A stretch of 64,000 nucleotides of DNA from Osmia lignaria lignaria (GCF_051020975.1 NW_027478166.1:13083501-13147500), one strand, 5' to 3'; shown: positions 1 to 11,958, numbered from the stretch's first letter. The notes: generated by a model not told the origin, from the letters alone. A program made the numbers and translations.

Positions 1-206
1 CGAGCCGCAAATGCCACTTCCAGCTTAGCTGTGCAGAAGAAGAACAACAAGAAGAAGAAATATCTCGAAATATGTCCGTCAGGCCCCTTCCCTTGAGATA
101 AATCTGCAAATATCTCGGAAACGAAGCGAGCTATGGCAAAATGTTCAGAGACCTTTTTTGTAGAGAATTATGTTTCCTACAATTTATGTTCTACGATATT
201 TTTTGA
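1..206. repeat. Partial satellite monomer at left edge
   Basis: These are the last 206 bases of a monomer. They start at the GCGAGCCGCAAATG segment and run through the purine tract, both right-hand ATATCTCG boxes and the T-run to the TGATCA boundary. The array therefore continues to the left of the window. Confidence 0.95.
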
Positions 207-1616
207 TCAGAAGCGTACTTTTCGAGATATATCGAGATATTTAAAAGTTCCGAAGCGGCACCAACATAATAGAGATACAGAAACACCGTGGCCCCTTTCT
301 TTGAGATAACTCTGCACTAGTGCGAGCCGCAAATGCCACTTCCAGCTTAGCTGTGCAGAAGAAGAACAACAAGAAGAAGAAATATCTCGAAATATGTCCG
401 TCAGGCCCCTTCCCTTGAGATAAATCTGCAAATATCTCGGAAACGAAGCGAGCTATGGCAAAATGTTAAGAGACCTTTTTTGTAGAGAATTAAGTTTCCT
501 ACTTTTTATGTTCTATGATATTTTTTGATCAGATGCGTAGTTCTCGAGATATATCAAGATATTTAAAAGTTCCGAAGCCGCACCAACATAATAGGGATAC
601 AGAAACACCGTGGCCCCTTTCTTTGAGATAACTCTGCACTAGTGCGAGCCGCAAATGCCACTTCCAGCTTAGCTGTGCAGAAGAAGAACAACAAGAAGAA
701 GAAATATCTCGAAATATGTCCGTCAGGCCCCTTCCCTTGAGATAAATCTGCAAATATCTCGGAAACGAAGCGAGCTATGGCAAAATGTTAAGATACCTTT
801 TTTGTAGAGAATTAAGTTTCCTACTTTTTATGTTCTATGATATTTTTTGATCAGATGCGTAGTTCTCGAGATATATCAAGATATTTAAAAGTTCCGAAGC
901 CGCACCAACATAATAGGGATACAGAAACACCGTGGCCCCTTTCTTTGAGATAACTCTGCACTAGTGCGAGCCGCAAATGCCACTTCCAGCTTAGCTGTGC
1001 AGAAGAAGAACAACAAGAAGAAGAAATATCTCGAAATATGTCCGTCAGGCCCCTTCCCTTGAGATAAATCTGCAAATATCTCGGAAACGAAGCGAGCTAT
1101 CGCAAAATGTTAAGAGACCTTTTTTGTAGAGAATTATGTTTCCTACAATTTATGTTCTACGATATTTTTTGATCAGAAGCGTACTTTTCGAGATATATCG
1201 AGATATTTAAAAGTTCCGAAGCGGCACCAACATAATAGAGATACAGAAACACCGTGGCCCCTTTCTTTGAGATAACTCTGCACTAGTGCGAGCTGCAAAT
1301 GCCACTTCCAGCTTAGCTGTGCAGAAGAAGAACAACAAGAAGAAGAAATATCTCGAAATATGTCCGTCAGGCCCCTTCCCTTGAGATAAATCTGCAAATA
1401 TCTCGGAAACGAAGCGAGCTATGGCAAAATGTTAAGAGACCTTTTTTGTAGAGAATTAAGTTTCCTACTTTTTATGTTCTATGATATTTTTTGATCAGAT
1501 GCGTAGTTCTCGAGATATATCAAGATATTTAAAAGTTCCGAAGCCGCACCAACATAATAGGGATACAGAAACACCGTGGCCCCTTTCTTTGAGATAACTC
1601 TGCACTAGTGCGAGCC
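207..1616. repeat. A/B satellite segment with GCGTAC and AAGCGGCACC variants
   Basis: Monomers start at 207, 529, 851, 1173 and 1495. Those at 207 and 1173 carry the linked variants GCGTACTTTTCG and GAAGCGGCACC, shared with monomers at 6325, 6969 and 7613 and seen nowhere else in the window. The 529, 851 and 1495 copies are B-type with AATAGGGATAC. The order around 1173-1495 matches 7613-7935, but the later copy has one additional monomer (8257) before the shared block resumes. Confidence 0.8.
314..323. repeat. 10-bp palindrome GCACTAGTGC (example)
   Basis: A perfect palindrome in about half of the array. The alternative form GCACTATTGC breaks it. The perfect form is common at 1-12,000 and 26,571-56,000, and I saw none at 12,121-26,570 or after 56,143. 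This makes it a convenient zone marker. A protein-binding role is unproven. Confidence 0.75.
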
Positions 1617-4600
1617 GCAAATGCCACTTCCAGCTTAGCTGTGCAGAAGAAGAACAACAAGAAGAAGAAATATCTCGAAATATGTCCGTCAGGCCCCTTC
1701 CCTTGAGATATATCTGCAAATATCTCGGAAACGAAGCGAGCTATGGCAAAATGTTAAGAGACCTTTTTTGTAGAGAATTATGTTTCCTACAATTTATGTT
1801 CTATGATATTTTTTGATCAGAAGCGTAGTTTTCGAGATATATCGAGATATTTAAAAGTTCCGAAGCCGCACCAACATAATAGAGATACAGAAACACCGTG
1901 GCCCCTTTCTTTGAGATAACTCTGCACTAGTGCGAGCCGCAAATGCCACTTCCAGCTTAGCTGTGCAGAAGAAGAACAACAAGAAGAAGAAATATCTCGA
2001 AATATGTCCGTCAGACCCCTTCCCTTGAGATGAATCTGCAAATATCTCGGAAACGAAGCGAGGTATGGCAAAATGTTAAGAGACCTTTTTTGTAGAGAAT
2101 TATGTTTCCTACAATTTATGTTCTATGACATTTTTTGATCAGAAGCGTAGTTTTCGAGATATATCGAGATATTTAAAAGTTCCGAAGCCGCACCAACATA
2201 ATAGAGATACAGAAACACCGTGGCCCCTTTCTTTGAGATAACTCTGCACTATTGCGAGCTGCAAATGCCACTTCCAGCTTAGCTGTGCAGAGGAAGAACA
2301 ACAAGAAGAAGAAATATCTCGAAATATGTCCGTCAGGCCAGTTCCTTTGAGCTGAATCTGCAAATATCTCGGAAACGAAGCGAGCTATGGCAAAATGTTG
2401 AGAGACGTTTTTTGTAGAGAATTATGTTTCCTACAATTTATGTTCTATGATATTTTTTGATCAGAAGCGTAGTTTTCGAGATATATCGAGATATTTAAAA
2501 GTTCCGAAGCCGCACCAACATAATAGAGATACAGAAACACCGTGGCCCCTTTCTTTGAGATAACTCTGCACTAGTGCGAGCTGCAAATGCCACTTCCAGC
2601 TTAGCTGTGCAGAAGAAGAACAACAAGAAGAAGAAATATCTCGAAATATGTCCGTCAGGCCCCTTCCCTTGAGATAAATCTGCAAATATCTCGGAAACGA
2701 AGCGAGCTATGGCAAAATGTTAAGAGACCTTTTTTGTAGAGAATTAAGTTTCCTACTTTTCCTGTTCTATGATATTTTTTGATCAGATGCGTAGTTCTCG
2801 AGATATATCAAGATATTTAAAAGTTCCGAAGCCGCACCAACATAATAGAGATACAGAAACACCGTGGCCCCTTTCTTTGAGATAACTCTGCACTATTGCG
2901 AGCTGTAAATGCCACTTCCAGCTTAGCTGTGCAGAAGAAGAACAACAAGAAGAAGAAATATCTCGAAGTATGTCCGTCAGGCCCCTTCCCTTGAGATATA
3001 TCTGCTAATATCTCGGAAACGAAGCGAGCTATGGCAAAATGTTAAGAGACCTTTTTTGTAGAGAATTATGTTTCCTACAATTTATGTTCTATGATATTTT
3101 TTGATCAGAAGCGTAGTTTTCCAGATATATCGAGATATTTAAAAGTTCCGAAGCCGCACCAACATAATAGAGATACAGAAACACCGTGGCCCCTTTCTTT
3201 GAGATAACTCTGCACTAGTGCGAGCCGCAAATGCCACTTCCAGCTTAGCTGTGCAGAAGAAGAACAACAAGAAGAAGAAATATCTCGAAATATGTCCGTC
3301 AGGCCCATTCCCTTGAGATAAATCTGCAAATATCTCGGAAACGAAGCGAGCTATGGCAAAATGTTAAGAGACCTTTCTTGTAGAGTATTAAGTTTCCTAC
3401 TTTTTATGTTCTATGATATTTTTTGATCAGATGCGTAGTTCTCGAGATATATCAAGATATTTAAAAGTTCCGAAGCCGCACCAACATAATAGAGATACAG
3501 AAACACCGTGGCCCCTTTCTTTGAGATAACTCTGCACTATTGCGAGCTGCAAATGCCACTTCCAGCTTAGCTGTGCAGAGGAAGAACAACAAGAAGAAGA
3601 AATATCTCGAAATATGTCCGTCAGGCCAGTTCCTTTGAGCTGAATCTGCAAATATCTCGGAAACGAAGCGAGCTATGGCAAAATGTTGAGAGACGTTTTT
3701 TGTAGAGAATTATGTTTCCTACAATTTATGTTCTATGATATTTTTTGATCAGAAGCGTAGTTTTCGAGATATATCGAGATATTTAAAAGTTCCGAAGCCG
3801 CACCAACATAATAGAGATACAGAAACACCGTGGCCCCTTTCTTTGAGATAACTCTGCACTAGTGCGAGCTGCAAATGCCACTTCCAGCTTAGCTGTGCAG
3901 AAGAAGAACAACAAGAAGAAGAAATATCTCGAAATATGTCCGTCAGGCCCCTTCCCTTGAGATAAATCTGCAAATATCTCGGAAACGAAGCGAGCTATGG
4001 CAAAATGTTAAGAGACCTTTTTTGTAGAGAATTAAGTTTCCTACTTTTTATGTTCTATGATATTTTTTGATCAGATGCGTAGTTCTGGAGATATATCAAG
4101 ATATTCAAAAGTTCCGAAGCCGCACCAACATAATAGGGATACAGAAACACCGTGGCCCCTTTCTTTGAGATAACTCTGCACTAGTGCGAGCCGCAAATGC
4201 CACTTCCAGCTTAGCTGTGCAGAAGAAGAACAACAAGAAGAAGAAATATCTCGAAATATGTCCGTCAGGCCCCTTCCCTTGAGATAAATCTGCAAATATC
4301 TCGGAAACGAAGCGAGATATCGCAAAATGTGAAGAGACCTTTTTTGTAGAGAATTATGTTTCCTACAATTTATGTTCTACGATATTTTTTGATCAGAAGC
4401 GTAGTTTTCGAGATATATCGAGATATTTAAAAGTTCCGAAGCCGCACCAACATAATAGAGATACAGAAACACCGTGGCCCCTTTCTTTGAGATAACTCTG
4501 CACTAGTGCGAGCTGCAAATGCCACTTCCAGCTTAGCTGTGCAGAAGAAGAACAACAAGAAGAAGAAATATCTCGAAATATGTCCGTCAGGCCCCTTCCC

Positions 4601-4975
4601 TTGAGATAAATCTGCAAATATCTCGGAAACGATGCGAGCTATGGCAAAATGTTAAGAGACCTTTCTTGTAGATAATTAAGTTTCCTACTTTTTATGTTCT
4701 ATGATATTTTTTGATCAGATGCGTAGTTCTCGAGATATATCAAGATATTTAAAAGTTCCGAAGCCGCACCAACATAATAGAGATACAGAAACACCGTGGC
4801 CCCTTTCTTTGAGATAACTCTGCACTATTGCGAGCTGCAAATGCCACTTCCAGCTTAGCTGTGCAGAGGAAGAACAACAAGAAGAAGAAATATCTCGAAA
4901 TATGTCCGTCAGGCCCCTTCCCTTGAGATAAATCTGCAAATATCTCGGAAACGAAGCGAGCTATGGCAAAATGTT
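1617..4975. repeat. Segmental duplication, copy 1 (offset 6,762 bp)
   Basis: This block of about 10.4 monomers is repeated at 8379-11737, exactly 21 monomers downstream. The edges are the first mismatches I could place: base 1616 (C) against 8378 (T), and base 4976 (A) against 11738 (G). Shared rare variants include GAGGTATGG near 2063 and 8825, ATGACATTTTTTG near 2126 and 8888, GGCCAGTTCCTTTGAGCTG near 2337 and 9099, and GTTCTGGAGATATATC near 4084 and 10846. A few private differences exist, for example CTGCTAATATC near 3003 and GAGTATTAAG near 3383. Confidence 0.85.
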
Positions 4976-5036
4976 AAGAGACCTTTTTTGTAGAGCATTA
5001 TGTTTCCTACAATTTATGTTCTATGATATTTTTTGA

Positions 5037-5358
5037 TCAGAAGCGTAGTTTTCGAGATATATCGAGATATTTAAAAGTTCCGAAGCCGCACCAACATAAT
5101 AGAGATACAGAAACACCGTGGCCCCTTTCTTTGAGATAACTCTGCACTAGTGCGAGCCGCAAATGCCACTTCCAGCTTAGCTGTGCAGAAGAAGAACAAC
5201 AAGAAGAAGAAATATCTCGAAATATGTCCGTCAGGCCCCTTCCCTTGAGATAAATCTGCAAATATCTCGGAAACGAAGCGAGCTATGGCAAAATGTTAAG
5301 AGACCTTTTTTGTAGAGAATTAAGTTTCCTACTTTTTATGTTCTATGATATTTTTTGA
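5037..5358. repeat. Reference monomer (subtype A start) with internal landmarks
   Basis: I use this 322-bp copy to name the parts. Left-hand reverse boxes are GTTTTCGAGATAT at 5048-5060 and CGAGATATTT at 5063-5072. The first copy of an internal direct repeat is at 5120-5146. The palindrome GCACTAGTGC is at 5144-5153. A purine tract of GAA and CAA units covers about 5187-5213. Forward boxes are AAATATCTCG at 5210-5219 and ATATCTCGGAAAC at 5262-5274. The second copy of the internal repeat is at 5234-5260. A T6 run lies at 5306-5311, a second before the boundary, and a TGATCA site spans the join at 5356-5361. A near-consensus monomer counted by hand (851-1172) has 130 G+C bases of 322, about 40%. 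Confidence 0.9.
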
Positions 5359-5680
5359 TCAGATGCGTAGTTCTCGAGATATATCAAGATATTTAAAAGT
5401 TCCGAAGCCGCACCAACATAATAGGGATACAGAAACACCGTGGCCCCTTTCTTTCAGATAACTCTGCACTATTGCGAGCTGCAAATGCCACTTCGAGCTT
5501 AGCTGTGCAGAAGAAGAACAACAAGAAGAAGAAATATCTCGAAATATGTCCGTCAGACCCCTTCCCTTGAGATGAATCTGCAAATATCTCGGAAACGAAG
5601 CGAGCTATGGCAAAATGTTAAGAGACCTTTTTTGTAGAGAATTAAGTTTCCTACTTTTCATGTTCTATGATATTTTTTGA
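5359..5680. repeat. Reference subtype B monomer
   Basis: Two linked marker sets define subtypes. Subtype B starts TCAGATGCGTAGTTCTCGAG followed by ATATATCAAG, and is preceded by TTAAGTTTCCTACTTTTTATG. Subtype A starts TCAGAAGCGTAGTTTTCGAG followed by ATATATCGAG, and is preceded by TTATGTTTCCTACAATTTATG. The markers lie on both sides of the monomer joint and usually travel together, so the unit of exchange often spans the joint. A and B alternate over long stretches, especially between 207 and 12,000, giving a local 644-bp dimer. Elsewhere runs of one subtype occur. Confidence 0.8.
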
Positions 5681-6324
5681 TCAGATGCGTAGTTCTCGAG
5701 ATATATCAAGATATTTAAAAGTTCCGAAGCCGCACCAACATAATAGAGATACAGAAACACCGTGGCCCCTTTCTTTGAGATAACTCTGCACTATTGCGAG
5801 CTGTAAATGCCACTTCCAGCTTAGCTGTGCAGAAGAAGAACAACAAGAAGAAGAAATATCTCGAAGTATGTCCGTCAGGCCCCTTCCCTTGAGATATATC
5901 TGCAAATATCTCGGAAACGAAGCGAGGTATGGCAAAATGTTAAGAGACCTTTTTTGTAGAGAATTATGTTTCCTACAATTTATGTTCTATGATATTTTTT
6001 GATCAGAAGCGTAGTTTTCCAGATATATGGAGATATTTAAAAGTTCCGAAGCCGCACCAACATAATAGAGATACAGAAACACCGTGGCCCCTTTGTTTGA
6101 GATAACTCTGCACTAGTGCGAGCCGCAAATGCCACTTCCAGCTTAGCTGTGCAGAAGAAGAACAACAAGAAGAAGAAATATCTCGAAATATGTCCGTCAG
6201 GCCCCTTCCCTTGAGATAAATCTGCAAATATCTCGGAAACGAAGCGAGCTATGGCAAAATGTTAAGAGACCTTTTTTGTAGAGAATTATGTTTCCTACAA
6301 TTTATGTTCTACGATATTTTTTGA

Positions 6325-7612
6325 TCAGAAGCGTACTTTTCGAGATATATCGAGATATTTAAAAGTTCCGAAGCGGCACCAACATAATAGAGATACAGAA
6401 ACACCGTGGCCCCTTTCTTTGAGATAACTCTGCACTAGTGCGAGCCGCAAATGCCACTTCCAGCTTAGCTGTGCAGAAGAAGAACAACAAGAAGAAGAAA
6501 TATCTCGAAATATGTCCGTCAGGCCCCTTCCCTTGAGATAAATCTGCAAATATCTCGGAAACGAAGCGAGCTATGGCAAAATGTTAAGAGACCTTTTTTG
6601 TAGAGAATTAAGTTTCCTACTTTTTATGTTCTATGATATTTTTTGATCAGATGCGTAGTTCTCGAGATATATCAAGATATTTAAAAGTTCCGAAGCCGCA
6701 CCAACATAATAGGGATTCAGAAACACCGTGGCCCCTTTCTTTGAGATAACTCTGCACTAGTGCGAGCCGCAAATGCCACTTCCAGCTTAGCTGTGCAGAA
6801 GAAGAACAACAAGAAGAAGAAATATCTCGAAATATGTCCGTCAGGCCCCTTCCCTTGAGATAAATCTGCAAATATCTCGGAAACGAAGCGAGCTATGGCA
6901 AAATGTTAAGAGACCTTTTTTGTAGAGAATTATGTTTCCTACAATTTATGTTCTACGATATTTTTTGATCAGAAGCGTACTTTTCGAGATATATCGAGAT
7001 ATTTAAAAGTTCCGAAGCGGCACCAACATAATAGAGATACAGAAACACCGTGGCCCCTTTCTTTGAGATAACTCTGCACTAGTGCGAGCCGCAAATGCCA
7101 CTTCCAGCTTAGCTGTGCAGAAGAAGAACAACAAGAAGAAGAAATATCTCGAAATATGTCCGTCAGGCCCCTTCCCTTGAGATAAATCTGCAAATATCTC
7201 GGAAACGAAGCGAGCTATGGCAAAATGTTAAGAGACCTTTTTTGTAGAGAATTAAGTTTCCTACTTTTTATGTTCTATGATATTTTTTGATCAGATGCGT
7301 AGTTCTCGAGATATATCAAGATATTTAAAAGTTCCGAAGCCGCACCAACATAATAGGGATTCAGAAACACCGTGGCCCCTTTCTTTGAGATAACTCTGCA
7401 CTAGTGCGAGCCGCAAATGCCACTTCCAGCTTAGCTGTGCAGAAGAAGAACAACAAGAAGAAGAAATATCTCGAAATATGTCCGTCAGGCCCCTTCCCTT
7501 GAGATAAATCTGCAAATATCTCGGAAACGAAGCGAGCTATCGCAAAATGTTAAGAGACCTTTTTTGTAGAGAATTATGTTTCCTACAATTTATGTTCTAC
7601 GATATTTTTTGA
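6325..7612. repeat. 644-bp dimer present twice in tandem
   Basis: The A/B pair 6325-6968 is followed directly by 6969-7612. Both A members carry GCGTACTTTTCG and GAAGCGGCACC. Both B members carry AGGGATTCAG in place of AGGGATACAG, a variant I saw only in these two monomers. One difference is near the end of the second B member (CTATCGCAAAATG against CTATGGCAAAATG). This is a recent two-monomer duplication. Confidence 0.8.
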
Positions 7613-8378
7613 TCAGAAGCGTACTTTTCGAGATATATCGAGATATTTAAAAGTTCCGAAGCGGCACCAACATAATAGAGATACAGAAACACCGTGGCCC
7701 CTTTCTTTGAGATAACTCTGCACTAGTGCGAGCTGCAAATGCCACTTCCAGTTTAGCTGTGCAGAAGAAGAACAACAAGAAGAAGAAATATCTCGAAATA
7801 TGTCCGTCAGGCCCCTTCCCTTGAGATAAATCTGCAAATATCTCGGAAACGAAGCGAGCTATGGCAAAATGTTAAGAGACCTTTTTTGTAGAGAATTAAG
7901 TTTCCTACTTTTTATGTTCTATGATATTTTTTGATCAGATGCGTAGTTCTCGAGATATATCAAGATATTTAAAAGTTCCGAAGCCGCACCAACATAATAG
8001 GGATACAGAAACACCGTGGCCCCTTTCTTTGAGATAACTCTGCACTAGTGCGAGCCGCAAATGCCACTTCCAGCTTAGCTGTGCAGAAGAAGAACAACAA
8101 GAAGAAGAAATATCTCGAAATATGTCCGTCAGGCCCCTTCCCTTGAGATAAATCTGCAAATATCTCGGAAACGAAGCGAGCTATCGCAAAATGTTAAGAG
8201 ACCTTTTTTGTAGAGAATTATGTTTCCTACAATTTATGTTCTACGATATTTTTTGATCAGAAGCGTAGTTTTCGAGATATATCGAGATATTTAAAAGTTC
8301 CGAAGCTGCACCAACATAATAGAGGTACAGAAACACCGTGGCCTCTTTCTTTGAGATAACTCTGCACTATTGCGAGCT

Positions 8379-11300
8379 GCAAATGCCACTTCCAGCTTAG
8401 CTGTGCAGAAGAAGAACAACAAGAAGAAGAAATATCTCGAAATATGTCCGTCAGGCCCCTTCCCTTGAGATATATCTGCAAATATCTCGGAAACGAAGCG
8501 AGCTATGGCAAAATGTTAAGAGACCTTTTTTGTAGAGAATTATGTTTCCTACAATTTATGTTCTATGATATTTTTTGATCAGAAGCGTAGTTTTCGAGAT
8601 ATATCGAGATATTTAAAAGTTCCGAAGCCGCACCAACATAATAGAGATACAGAAACACCGTGGCCCCTTTCTTTGAGATAACGCTGCACTAGTGCGAGCC
8701 GCAAATGCCACTTCCAGCTTAGCTGTGCAGAAGAAGAACAACAAGAAGAAGAAATATCTCGAAATATGTCCGTCAGACCCCTTCCCTTGAGATGAATCTG
8801 CAAATATCTCGGAAACGAAGCGAGGTATGGCAAAATGTTAAGAGACCTTTTTTGTAGAGAATTATGTTTCCTACAATTTATGTTCTATGACATTTTTTGA
8901 TCAGAAGCGTAGTTTTCGAGATATATCGAGATATTTAAAAGTTCCGAAGCCGCACCAACATAATAGAGATACAGAAACACCGTGGCCCCTTTCTTTGAGA
9001 TAACTCTGCACTATTGCGAGCTGCAAATGCCACTTCCAGCTTAGCTGTGCAGAGGAAGAACAACAAGAAGAAGAAATATCTCGAAATATGTCCGTCAGGC
9101 CAGTTCCTTTGAGCTGAATCTGCAAATATCTCGGAAACGAAGCGAGCTATGGCAAAATGTTGAGAGACGTTTTTTGTAGAGAATTATGTTTCCTACAATT
9201 TATGTTCTATGATATTTTTTGATCAGAAGCGTAGTTTTCGAGATATATCGAGATATTTAAAAGTTCCGAAGCCGCACCAACATAATAGAGATACAGAAAC
9301 ACCGTGGCCCCTTTCTTTGAGATAACTCTGCACTAGTGCGAGCTGCAAATGCCACTTCCAGCTTAGCTGTGCAGAAGAAGAACAACAAGAAGAAGAAATA
9401 TCTCGAAATATGTCCGTCAGGCCCCTTCCCTTGAGATAAATCTGCAAATATCTCGGAAACGAAGCGAGCTATGGCAAAATGTTAAGAGACCTTTTTTGTA
9501 GAGAATTAAGTTTCCTACTTTTCCTGTTCTATGATATTTTTTGATCAGATGCGTAGTTCTCGAGATATATCAAGATATTTAAAAGTTCCGAAGCCGCACC
9601 AACATAATAGAGATACAGAAACACCGTGGCCCCTTTCTTTGAGATAACTCTGCACTATTGCGAGCTGTAAATGCCACTTCCAGCTTAGCTGTGCAGAAGA
9701 AGAACAACAAGAAGAAGAAATATCTCGAAGTATGTCCGCCAGGCCCCTTCCCTTGAGATATATCTGCAAATATCTCGGAAACGAAGCGAGCTATGGCAAA
9801 ATGTTAAGAGACCTTTTTTGTAGAGAATTATGTTTCCTACAATTTATCTTCTATGATATTTTTTGATCAGAAGCGTAGTTTTCCAGATATATCGAGATAT
9901 TTAAAAGTTCCGAAGCCGCACCAACATAATAGAGATACAGAAACACCGTGGCCCCTTTCTTTGAGATAACTCTGCACTAGTGCGAGCCGCAAATGCCACT
10001 TCCAGCTTAGCTGTGCAGAAGAAGAACAACAAGAAGAAGAAATATCTCGAAATATGTCCGTCAGGCCCCTTCCCTTGAGATAAATCTGCAAATATCTCGG
10101 AAACGAAGCGAGCTATGGCAAAATGTTAAGAGACCTTTCTTGTAGAGAATTAAGTTTCCTACTTTTTATGTTCTATGATATTTTTTGATCAGATGCGTAG
10201 TTCTCGAGATATATCAAGATATTTAAAAGTTCCGAAGCCGCACCAACATAATAGAGATACAGAAACACCGTGGCCCCTTTCTTTGAGATAACTCTGCACT
10301 ATTGCGAGCTGCAAATGCCACTTCCAGCTTAGCTGTGCAGAGGAAGAACAACAAGAAGAAGAAATATCTCGAAATATGTCCGTCAGGCCAGTTCCTTTGA
10401 GCTGAATCTGCAAATATCTCGGAAACGAAGCGAGCTATGGCAAAATGTTGAGAGACGTTTTTTGTAGAGAATTATGTTTCCTACAATTTATGTTCTATGA
10501 TATTTTTTGATCAGAAGCGTAGTTTTCGAGATATATCGAGATATTTAAAAGTTCCGAAGCCGCACCAACATAATAGAGATACAGAAACACCGTGGCCCCT
10601 TTCTTTGAGATAACTCTGCACTAGTGCGAGCCGCAAATGCCACTTCCAGCTTAGCTGTGCAGAAGAAGAGCAACAAGAAGAAGAAATATCTCGAAATATG
10701 TCCGACAGGCCCCTTCCCTTGAGATAAATCTGCAAATATCTCGGAAACGAAGCGAGCTATGGCAAAATGTTGAGAGACCTTTTTTGTAGAGAATTAAGTT
10801 TCCTACTTTTTATGTTCTATGATATTTTTTGATCAGATGCGTAGTTCTGGAGATATATCAAGATATTCAAAAGTTCCGAAGCCGCACCAACATAATAGGG
10901 ATACAGAAACACCGTGGCCCCTTTCTTTGAGATAACTCTGCACTAGTGCGAGCCGCAAATGCCACTTCCAGCTTAGCTGTGCAGAAGAAGAACAACAAGA
11001 AGAAGAAATATCTCGAAATATGTCCGTCAGGCCCCTTCCCTTGAGATAAATCTGCAAATATCTCGGAAACGAAGCGAGATATCGCAAAATGTTAAGAGAC
11101 CTTTTTTGTAGAGAATTATGTTTCCTACAATTTATGTTCTACGATATTTTTTGATCAGAAGCGTAGTTTTCGAGATATATCGAGATATTTAAAAGTTCCG
11201 AAGCCGCACCAACATAATAGAGATACAGAAACACCGTGGCCCCTTTCTTTGAGATAACTCTGCACTAGTGCGAGCTGCAAATGCCACTTCCAGCTTAGCT

Positions 11301-11737
11301 GTGCAGAAGAAGAACAACAAGAAGAAGAAATATCTCGAAATATGTCCGTCAGGCCCCTTCCCTTGAGATAAATCTGCAAATATCTCGGAAACGAAGCGAG
11401 CTATGGCAAAATGTTAAGAGACCTTTCTTGTAGATAATTAAGTTTCCTACTTTTTATGTTCTATGATATTTTTTGATCAGATGCGTAGTTCTCGAGATAT
11501 ATCAAGATATTTAAAAGTTCCGAAGCCGCACCAACATAATAGAGATACAGAAACACCGTGGCCCCTTTCTTTGAGATAACTCTGCACTATTGCGAGCTGC
11601 AAATGCCACTTCCAGCTTAGCTGTGCAGAGGAAGAACAACAAGAAGAAGAAATATCTCGAAATATGTCCGTCAGGCCCCTTCCCTTGAGATAAATCTGCA
11701 AATATCTCGGAAACGAAGCGAGCTATGGCAAAATGTT
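8379..11737. repeat. Segmental duplication, copy 2 (offset 6,762 bp)
   Basis: Second copy of the block at 1617-4975, matched by the same series of rare variants in the same order. One monomer breaks the match. The copy at 10511 has GAGCCGC, GAAGAGCAAC, TCCGACAGG and GTTGAGAGACC, where its partner at 3749 has GAGCTGC, GAAGAACAAC, TCCGTCAGG and GTTAAGAGACC. Three of these four (all but GTTGAG) are also found in the monomer at 11799, so the patch was probably copied from a neighbour. Confidence 0.85.
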
Positions 11738-11958
11738 GAGAGACGTTTTTTGTAGAGAATTATGTTTCCTACAATTTATGTTCTATGATATTTTTTGATC
11801 AGAAGCGTAGTTTTCGAGATATATCGAGATATTTAAAAGTTCCGAAGCCGCACCAACATAATAGAGATACAGAAACACCGTGGCCCCTTTCTTTGAGATA
11901 ACTCTGCACTAGTGCGAGCCGCAAATGCCACTTCCAGCTTTGCTGTGCAGAAGAAGAG
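11738..11958. repeat. Short satellite link before the nine-monomer repeat
   Basis: This is the end of the monomer at 11477 and the first half of the monomer at 11799. The latter carries an unusual GCTTTGCTGTG (T for A) near 11938-11948. The nine-monomer repeat begins inside the purine tract of this monomer. Confidence 0.75.

Larger units (their letters stand above)
4976..8378. repeat. Satellite segment between the two 3.36 kb copies
   Basis: About 10.5 monomers in regular 322-bp phase. They include B-type copies at 5359 and 5681 and A-type copies at 5037 and 6003. A doubled dimer sits at 6325-7612 and is described separately. The monomer at 8257 introduces GAAGCTGCACC, AGAGGTAC and GGCCTCTTTC, a variant set that becomes common after 14,000. 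Confidence 0.8.

Noticed and set aside
851..1075. A 74-codon open frame on the minus strand that recurs in about 179 of 198 monomers
   Set aside because: It opens with TTG and contains no ATG at all in this frame. Its repetition is explained by copying of the monomer. It is freely broken in other copies, for example TAG from GGGCTAACTC near 13829 and TAG from AATCTACAAATATC in the monomers at 34906, 39414 and 43278. Cysteine- and serine-rich stretches come from the GAA/CAA tract read in reverse.
5262..5280. CENP-B box on the minus strand (CTTCGTTTCCGAGATAT)
   Set aside because: Only the first seven bases fit the mammalian box; the required A and the CGGG part are missing. TTTTCGAGATATATCGAG on the plus strand also lacks CGGG.
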